From Actinomycetota bacterium (lineage in GTDB: Bacteria; Actinomycetota; Acidimicrobiia; Acidimicrobiales; Aldehydirespiratoraceae), in NCBI GenBank assembly GCA_012271125.1, contig JAAXHB010000146.1:1-11328 (forward strand): a DNA stretch of 11,328 nucleotides, in the 5' to 3' direction. Below, piece after piece: positions 6,465 through 11,328 of this stretch (position 1 is the stretch's first letter; every line of letters starts with the position of its first letter). The notes under the pieces were generated by a model that saw only the letters and a program-made list of their open reading frames with translations, ran no database searches and was not told the origin of the DNA. A program made the translations under genes and the position numbers.

Positions 6465-8323
6465 CCGATCACACGACATCCGGTTCCTCGCCGACGACCA
6501 CGGCAACTGTCGACGCGTCCATTGCTGATGAATTAGATGCCGTTGAAGATGTCCGCTTGCTAACCGTGCTGCGGCGAGGCTTGGCGGTCAGTCCGGCTTT
6601 GCGCAAAGGAGTCGTCGGCACTGCAGCTATGGCGGTTGGCGCAGCCGTCGGACATTTGATTGTCCCCGTTTTGATCCAACAAGTCCTGGATCGTGGCGTC
6701 GTCGGCGAACAGGGCTATCAGCCTTCGGTGGTTTTGACTCTGTGTATCGCTGCGCTGTGCGTTGCAGTCGTTGTTGCTGTGATCAGTCGAGTGGCATACA
6801 TCCGGCTTGTCAAAACTTCAGAAGAAGTCCTGCTTGATTTGCGGGTCAAGGCCTTTGAACACATTCATAAGTTGAGCTTGGCGTCGCACACCGAAGCCCG
6901 AAAAGGTGTGCTGGTGGCGCGGGTGACCAGCGACGTTGAAACGCTTGCTCGGTTTGCGCAATATGGGGCGATTTCGTGGATTGTTAATTCCACGCTGATT
7001 ATTGCGACTTTGGTTGCGATGGCGTTTTATAGCTGGTTGCTCACGCTGGTTGTGGTGACGACGTATTTGCCGTTGTTGCCGTTTTTGCGTTGGGTTCAAC
7101 GACGGCAATTTGTTGCTTATGGGCGGGTGCGAGACCGGGTGGCTGACACGATGGGTCACACCCGCGAGGCTGTGACCGGAGCGGCGGTGATTCGTGCTTA
7201 CGACTATGCCGAGCCGATGCGTCGCCGGCTTGATAGCGCTGTTGATGAGCAGTGCCGGGCGCAGCTCAATGCGCATATTTGGTTCACGATTTTGTTGCCT
7301 GTGGTGGATTTGGTGTCGTCGATTGCTTTGGCATTAGTTGTGGTGCTTGGAGTGAATCAGATTGCGGGGCTGGGGTTGGCTGCTGGTGAGCTGGTGGCAC
7401 TGGTGTTTTTGGTGAGGATGTTGCTCAATCCGGTGTCAGAAATCGGTGACGTTATGGATCAGACGCAGACGGCTTTGGCGGGCTGGTGGAAGATTTTGCG
7501 GGTGCTTGATTTGCCGGTGGAGGTTGCTGAGCCGTCTGCGGTGACGGCTAAGTCGTTGCCTGCTGGGCCGTTAGGGGTGGAGTTTGTCGAGGTTGGGTTT
7601 GCTTATCGCACCGGTCCGCCGGTGCTGCACGATGTCAATGTCACCATTGAGGCGGATTCCAACGTGGCGATAGTTGGCGAGACAGGTTCGGGTAAGACGA
7701 CGTTCGCTCGTCTAATCACTCGCTTGGCAGACCCAACCGACGGGGTTGTAGAGGTAGCGGGAGTTGGTTTGCATCAGGTTGATCCGACCTCGCGGCGACG
7801 TTGTTTGAGGATGGTTCCCCAGGATGGGTTCTTGTTTGACACGACTGTTGAGGAGAACATTTGCTTTGGCCGTCCTGATGCGACCAGCGACGACGCCTCG
7901 GCTGCGATTGATGTTCTCGGCTTGCGGGACTGGGTGAGCGGGTTGCCTGATGGCGTGGCGACTCGAGTGGGTGAGCGTGGCGGGCGTTTGTCGGTGGGGG
8001 AGCGTCAGCTTGTGGCGTTGATCCGAGCACAGGTCGCTGATCCTGGGTTGTTGGTGTTGGATGAGGCAACTTCCGCGGTTGATCCTGAGACAGAGCAGGC
8101 GTTGGCATTGGCGTTGGCACGGGTTGCTGAGGGGCGCACGACGATTTCGGTTGCGCATCGTCTTAGCACGGCTGAGCGTGCTGATGTGGTGCTGGTGTTT
8201 GACAAGGGCCGCATTGTTGAGCGGGGTGCTCATGATGAACTGGTGGAAGCTGGTGGGGTGTATTCAAGGTTGTATGAGTCTTGGCAAGGCGCAGTAATGG
8301 AAGACGCCGGCGTAAGGGCTTAA
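6461..8323 (+). CDS. ABC exporter half-transporter, catalytic-site subunit
   Basis: The 620-residue protein is the presumed partner of the preceding subunit. A polar Thr/Ser/Asp-rich leader of about 45 residues comes before six membrane segments (about 50-75, 88-112, 168-190, 191-208, 275-297, 302-325). The ATPase domain follows with Walker A GETGSGKTT (406-414), Q-loop Gln454, Walker B LLVLDE (530-535) with intact catalytic Glu535, and switch His566. Its signature motif is LSVGE (510-514) rather than LSGGQ. This change falls on the same composite ATP site as the Asp516 of the partner, so one site should be weak and the other fully active. ATG overlaps the upstream stop (ATGA), pointing to coupled synthesis. 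The N-terminal coding stretch is less G/T-rich than the rest of the gene. Mdh follows after 34 bases. The substrate is unknown. Confidence 0.93.
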   Translation: MTDHTTSGSSPTTTATVDASIADELDAVEDVRLLTVLRRGLAVSPALRKGVVGTAAMAVGAAVGHLIVPVLIQQVLDRGVVGEQGYQPSVVLTLCIAALCVAVVVAVISRVAYIRLVKTSEEVLLDLRVKAFEHIHKLSLASHTEARKGVLVARVTSDVETLARFAQYGAISWIVNSTLIIATLVAMAFYSWLLTLVVVTTYLPLLPFLRWVQRRQFVAYGRVRDRVADTMGHTREAVTGAAVIRAYDYAEPMRRRLDSAVDEQCRAQLNAHIWFTILLPVVDLVSSIALALVVVLGVNQIAGLGLAAGELVALVFLVRMLLNPVSEIGDVMDQTQTALAGWWKILRVLDLPVEVAEPSAVTAKSLPAGPLGVEFVEVGFAYRTGPPVLHDVNVTIEADSNVAIVGETGSGKTTFARLITRLADPTDGVVEVAGVGLHQVDPTSRRRCLRMVPQDGFLFDTTVEENICFGRPDATSDDASAAIDVLGLRDWVSGLPDGVATRVGERGGRLSVGERQLVALIRAQVADPGLLVLDEATSAVDPETEQALALALARVAEGRTTISVAHRLSTAERADVVLVFDKGRIVERGAHDELVEAGGVYSRLYESWQGAVMEDAGVRA

Positions 8324-8357
8324 CGGTGGTGTTTGGGTAAGGCGGTATTTTTGAGGT

Positions 8358-9347
8358 ATGAATGAACCAGTTCGAGTAGCGGTAACAGGAGCAGCGGGAC
8401 AGATCGGCTACAGCCTTGTATTTCGTATCGCAGCGGGTGAGATGCTTGGTGCGGATCAGCCGGTCATCTTGCAGTTGTTGGAGATTCCGCCGGCGATGGG
8501 TGCCTTGGAGGGTGTGGCGATGGAGCTGGAGGACTGCGCTTTTGACCTGCTCGCCGGCATGACCTTGAACGACGATCCACGCCAGGCTTTTGAAGGGGTC
8601 AATGTTGCCATGTTGGTAGGGTCACGCCCACGCAGCAAAGGCATGGAGCGTTCGGATTTGCTCGAAGCCAACGGTGCGATCTTCACAGTGCAGGGTCAAG
8701 CCCTCGCCGATGGTGCAGCTGATGATGTGCGAGTGCTGGTGGTCGGTAATCCTGCCAATACCAACTGTTTGATAGCGATGCGCAATGCGTCAGGTGTGCC
8801 TGCGGAGCGGTTTAGCGCGATGACTCGATTGGATCACAATCGTGCCAAGGCGCAGCTGGCTGAGCGGTTGGGTGTGCCGGTTAGTGATGTGCTCAAGATG
8901 ACGATCTGGGGGAATCATTCCGCTACGCAGTATCCAGATGTGTTCAACTGCGAAGTCCACGGACAGAGCGCTGCTGGGCAAGTTGATGAGGCTTGGATTT
9001 CTCAAGACTTCATTCCCAAGGTGCAACAGCGTGGAGCGGCGATTATTGAAGCGCGGGGAGCGTCGTCGGCTGCTTCGGCTGCGAATGCGGCGATAGGTCA
9101 TGTGCGTGACTGGGTGTTGGGAACGCCAGAGGGTGATTGGGTGTCGATGGCGGTGTGCTCTGAGGGGAGTTATGGAGTGCCGGAAGGGTTGATCTCGTCG
9201 TTTCCGGTGACGTGTGTTGATGGGGTATGGGAAATTGTTGACGGTTTGGATATCAACGGCTTTTCGCGGGCTCGCATTGATGCTTCTGTGGCGGAACTCG
9301 CTGAAGAACGTGACACTGTTGAGTCGCTGGGCTTGTTAGGCGGCTAG
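8358..9347 (+). CDS. mdh: Malate dehydrogenase (NAD)
   Basis: The 329-residue cytoplasmic enzyme interconverts malate and oxaloacetate with NAD in the TCA cycle. It belongs to the longer MDH type known from Thermus, actinobacteria and cytosolic eukaryotic enzymes. The Rossmann motif is TGAAGQIG (10-17). LLEIP (40-44) carries Glu42, the residue that favours NAD by contacting the adenosine ribose. SRPRSKGMERSDLLEANG (89-106) is the mobile substrate loop with Arg92 and Arg98. VGNPANTN (129-136), RLDHNRA (157-163, Asp159 and Arg162) and WGNHSATQYPD (184-194, His187) complete the catalytic set. Length and motifs are normal, so it should be active. GAGG (8353-8356) ends one base before the ATG, too close for usual Shine-Dalgarno pairing. 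Pairing with icd across the ABC genes gives two TCA enzymes in one gene run. Confidence 0.95.
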   Translation: MNEPVRVAVTGAAGQIGYSLVFRIAAGEMLGADQPVILQLLEIPPAMGALEGVAMELEDCAFDLLAGMTLNDDPRQAFEGVNVAMLVGSRPRSKGMERSDLLEANGAIFTVQGQALADGAADDVRVLVVGNPANTNCLIAMRNASGVPAERFSAMTRLDHNRAKAQLAERLGVPVSDVLKMTIWGNHSATQYPDVFNCEVHGQSAAGQVDEAWISQDFIPKVQQRGAAIIEARGASSAASAANAAIGHVRDWVLGTPEGDWVSMAVCSEGSYGVPEGLISSFPVTCVDGVWEIVDGLDINGFSRARIDASVAELAEERDTVESLGLLGG

Positions 9348-9419
9348 CCAGTCGGTTAACCACGATCCAAACCATCTTTCCTGAGCTGTCTTCGCTTAAT
9401 TCGTTGGTGGTGCTGAGTC

Positions 9420-10256
9420 ATGCCGGAGCTACCTGAGATAGTTGCCCACGCCGAACGGCTAAATGAGTCCTTTGCTGGTAAGACCCTGAAGCGGTTCATT
9501 CCGTTGCATATCAGTGCCCTTAAGAATCTTGATCCCTCACCTGAATCTGCTCACGGACTTGCCCTTAGCAGCACTGGATATCGAGGCAAATACCTGCTGT
9601 TGAGTTTCGGTGATGGTGACTGCACGTTCATTGTTCATTTAATGCAAGGTGGACGCTTGCGACCGGACGCAGCTCAAAAGCCTCGCCCACGCAATGGGTT
9701 AGCTCGCTGGACTTTCGATGACGACACTGCTTTGTTATTGACCGAAGCAGGCACCGAAAAGCGAGCCGGCGTGTGGCTGAGCTCAGATGGTCAGTCAGAT
9801 CAGTTTGAAGGGCTGGGACCTGACGCAGACAAGATCACTTGTGACGAGTTGGCCGAGCGGCTTGGCATGGTCAATGAACGCATTCATGGGTTCTTACGTC
9901 ACCAGTCGAACTTGGCGGGGATAGGACGACTTCTGGCCAATGAGGTTTTGTATGAGGCGCGGCTGTCACCGTTTGCAATGTCAGCCAAGCTCGACGATGA
10001 TGACATTGATCGGTTGCATGAAGCCATTGGGTCGATGATGACGAGAGCTCTTGACGCCGAGCGGGAGCTGTCCGACATAGGGCCGTCTAAAGATCGTCCG
10101 AGTGATGTTCACCATCGGGTAGGGGAGCAGTGTCGACGATGCGAAGACACGATTCGCTCGGTGGAGTATCGGCGTTACACGATTGCGTATTGTCCGACTT
10201 GTCAGACCGGCGGCAAGGTCTTGGCCGACAACACCACCAGCCGCTTCCTCAAGTAA
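9420..10256 (+). CDS. Fpg/Nei-family DNA glycosylase/AP lyase
   Basis: The 278-residue base-excision repair enzyme would remove oxidised bases (8-oxoguanine, formamidopyrimidines or oxidised pyrimidines) and cleave the DNA backbone. The invariant N-terminus PELPE gives Pro2 as Schiff-base nucleophile and Glu3, and fixes the start at ATG 9420. Lys57 in RGKYLL corresponds to catalytic Lys57 of Fpg. The helix-two-turn-helix is at about 158-184 (FLRHQSNLAGIGRLLANEVL), with Arg where Fpg usually has Asn after GIG. A C-terminal zinc finger has Cys238, Cys241, Cys258 and Cys261 followed by QTGGK, so the usual finger Arg is replaced, a pattern I associate with actinobacterial members. These differences leave Fpg versus Nei specificity open. 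No good ribosome binding site is seen; GGTGG at 9405-9409 is the nearest. The gene faces the SCP2 gene, with 5 bases between stops. Confidence 0.9.
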   Translation: MPELPEIVAHAERLNESFAGKTLKRFIPLHISALKNLDPSPESAHGLALSSTGYRGKYLLLSFGDGDCTFIVHLMQGGRLRPDAAQKPRPRNGLARWTFDDDTALLLTEAGTEKRAGVWLSSDGQSDQFEGLGPDADKITCDELAERLGMVNERIHGFLRHQSNLAGIGRLLANEVLYEARLSPFAMSAKLDDDDIDRLHEAIGSMMTRALDAERELSDIGPSKDRPSDVHHRVGEQCRRCEDTIRSVEYRRYTIAYCPTCQTGGKVLADNTTSRFLK

Positions 10257-10261
10257 GCGCC

Positions 10262-10696
10262 TTAAGTCGTCCCGAAAACTCCTAACTTCTCCAGGGTTTC
10301 ACGGGCAGCGATCAGCAGCGACACATCTCCCTCTAGGCGGAGCGTGCCTTCCAGAAAGGCCTTTTGAGCCGATAGCTCGCCTTGAGCTATAGCTGTTGCC
10401 GTTGTCAGGTCTGAGTGAAGGGCAACCTTGCTGATGTCATTGTTGCTGATGTCGTCGTCGGCTTGTCCGATGCTTGCCGTTGCTAATGGAGGTTCGATGC
10501 GCACATGCCAAATCGCGTCGCCACCGTTGTCACCGGCATTGTTGATGTTGTCGTCATCGTCAGCATCGTTGCCATCATCAATGCCATCGTTAATGACATG
10601 ATGCTCGATCACCAACGGCTCAACATCGTCGTCTAAAGCGTGCTTGGCAAGGCATTCATTTAGGTGGTGCACCCACACAGGACTGAATAACTCCAC
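10262..10696 (-). CDS. SCP2-domain protein with Asp/Asn-rich insertion
   Basis: This is a small protein of about 144 residues on the minus strand. The C-terminal half (90-138) reads as an SCP2 sterol-carrier-type domain, including VALHSDLTTATAIAQGELSA (91-110) and LRLEGDVSLLIA (119-130). Such domains bind hydrophobic ligands, but actinobacterial single-domain members have no settled role. The start chosen is GTG at 10696-10694, because the family N-terminus (ELFSPVWVHHL, 2-12) begins there and because the neighbouring SulP gene starts at 10734. The frame stays open to ATG 10813, which would add 39 residues antisense to SulP. Between the N-terminal block and WHVRIE lies an acidic Asp/Asn/Gly stretch (about 36-60), absent from typical members as I know them. 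No clear ribosome binding site is seen. It converges with the glycosylase gene and diverges from SulP. Family call is good; start and function are uncertain. Confidence 0.7.
   Translation of the reverse strand: MELFSPVWVHHLNECLAKHALDDDVEPLVIEHHVINDGIDDGNDADDDDNINNAGDNGGDAIWHVRIEPPLATASIGQADDDISNNDISKVALHSDLTTATAIAQGELSAQKAFLEGTLRLEGDVSLLIAARETLEKLGVFGTT
10517..10591 (-). repeat. Trinucleotide-rich low-complexity stretch in the SCP2 gene
   Basis: The plus strand is rich in loosely repeated ATC/GTC/GTT triplets. In the gene's frame it encodes runs of Asp and Asn, including four Asp in a row. The triplet nature suggests growth by slippage that keeps the frame. Confidence 0.55.
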
Positions 10697-10723
10697 GATG
10701 GGAATGGTAGGGGTTCTAATGTG

Positions 10724-10728
10724 AGGGG
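10724..10728 (+). promoter_or_regulatory. Ribosome binding site deciding the SulP start
   Basis: AGGGG lies 5 bases before GTG 10734 and selects that codon over TTG 10731 and TTG 10743. An in-frame stop (TGA 10722-10724) rules out any start further upstream. Confidence 0.55.
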
Positions 10729-10733
10729 TCTTG

Positions 10734-11328
10734 GTGAGTTTTTTGGGCAAGGATTTTGGGCGGCCGCGGGCGGGGGACCTGGTGGCGGGGTTTTCGGTTG
10801 CGTTCGTGGCCATACCCCAGGCGCTTGCCTATGCGGAGTTGGCGGGATTGCCGGCGAAGATCGGCTTGTATGCGGTGGCCTTGCCGTCTTTGCTGGCGGC
10901 AGCGTTTGTGTCGTCTCGCTATTTACAGACGGGACCGGTGGCGCTGACATCGCTTCTGACCTTTGGTGCGTTGTCGACGATGAGCGCTGCTCAGGAAAAC
11001 GTGAGCAACTACATTGCTTTGGCGGCATTGTTGGCCTTGATGGTGGGGGTCATACGGGTTTTGCTGGGCGTGGCACGGCTTGGGCGGGTCGCATACCTGT
11101 TGTCTGAGCCGGTGACGGTTGGGTTCACCGCGGCGGCGGCTGTGTTGATAGTTGCGTCGCAGTTTCCTCGAGTCGTTGACATTGATATAGGCGAGCGCGG
11201 CGTGTTGGAAGGTGCTTGGCATGCAGTGCGAGGGTTCGCGGACTGGAACTGGGTGGCGGTCTTGTTTGCTGTGGCAACGGTTGTGTTGACGCTTTCAAGT
11301 CGCTGGATACACAAGCTCTTTCCAGGGG
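10734..11328 (+). CDS. SulP-family anion transporter, N-terminal part (cut by window edge)
   Basis: This is an inner-membrane transporter of the SulP/SLC26 family, whose members carry sulfate, bicarbonate or other anions. The first 198 residues are present of a usual 500-600. From GTG 10734 the protein begins with a short polar leader. Family blocks follow: AGDLVAGFSVAFVAIPQALAY (13-33), LPAKIGLYAVALPSLLAA (39-56), QTGPVALTSLL (65-75) and SEPVTVGFTAAAAVLIVASQ (124-143), with hydrophobic segments throughout. Further membrane segments and any STAS domain lie beyond the window, so the ion cannot be judged. The start is set by AGGGG at 10724-10728 and an in-frame stop just upstream. The gene diverges from the SCP2 gene with only 37 bases between the two starts, so their promoters must overlap or lie within the genes. 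Family assignment is strong. Confidence 0.9.
   Translation, partial: MSFLGKDFGRPRAGDLVAGFSVAFVAIPQALAYAELAGLPAKIGLYAVALPSLLAAAFVSSRYLQTGPVALTSLLTFGALSTMSAAQENVSNYIALAALLALMVGVIRVLLGVARLGRVAYLLSEPVTVGFTAAAAVLIVASQFPRVVDIDIGERGVLEGAWHAVRGFADWNWVAVLFAVATVVLTLSSRWIHKLFPG

Noticed and set aside
9348..9419. A terminator or promoter in the gap after mdh
   Set aside because: There is only a short GGCTAGCC palindrome near the stop, without a T-run, and the TTAATT box lacks a -35.
10254..10300. A terminator between the convergent glycosylase and SCP2 genes
   Set aside because: Only 5 bases separate the stops, and I found no GC-rich hairpin followed by a T-run.
10721..11107. A 128-residue Gly-rich plus-strand frame starting at GTG 10721
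   Set aside because: The neighbouring frame encodes an unmistakable SulP transporter over the same bases.

Overview
The window looks like chromosomal DNA from an actinobacterium (Actinomycetota), possibly a moderate-GC Acidimicrobiia-like lineage. The evidence is a mycothiol-dependent maleylpyruvate isomerase-family protein, a single-domain SCP2 protein of actinobacterial style, and an Fpg/Nei glycosylase ending in a CQTGGK-type zinc finger. The class-level placement is a guess. No mobile element, CRISPR array, rRNA or tRNA was found, and no gap without a gene exceeds 150 bases.

Layout. The left edge (1-434) holds the N-terminal third of an acyl-CoA dehydrogenase on the minus strand. It diverges across a 146-base promoter region (435-580) from a long run of plus-strand genes: an MDMPI-like protein (581-1378), a MutA-like methylmalonyl-CoA mutase barrel protein (1451-2770), a PlsC-type acyltransferase (2774-3457), an Escherichia-type NADP isocitrate dehydrogenase (3486-4682), two ABC exporter half-transporters (4686-6464 and 6461-8323), malate dehydrogenase (8358-9347) and an Fpg/Nei-family DNA glycosylase (9420-10256). 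From mutA-like through mdh the gaps are -4 to 34 bases, so co-transcription is likely. Convergent to the glycosylase, 5 bases away, is an SCP2 protein (minus strand, 10262-10696). It diverges in turn from a SulP anion transporter that runs off the right edge (10734-11328).

How the genes work together. Two TCA-cycle dehydrogenases (icd and mdh) flank a heterodimeric exporter. A mutase-family protein and an acyltransferase lie upstream, giving a central-carbon and lipid-flavoured housekeeping cluster. The two ABC subunits are matched: the first has Asp in place of the Walker B catalytic Glu and a normal LSGGQ, while the second has a normal Glu and an altered LSVGE. This predicts one degenerate and one competent ATP site in an obligate heterodimer.

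Points of interest. These include the asymmetric exporter, an orphan MutA-like protein without the B12 domain or catalytic Tyr-His pair, a perfect 16-bp tandem duplication over a stop codon, an Asp/Asn-rich insertion in the SCP2 protein, and G+T richness of the plus strand even where genes run on the minus strand. I saw no clear candidate for a wholly new system; most of the window is ordinary metabolism.
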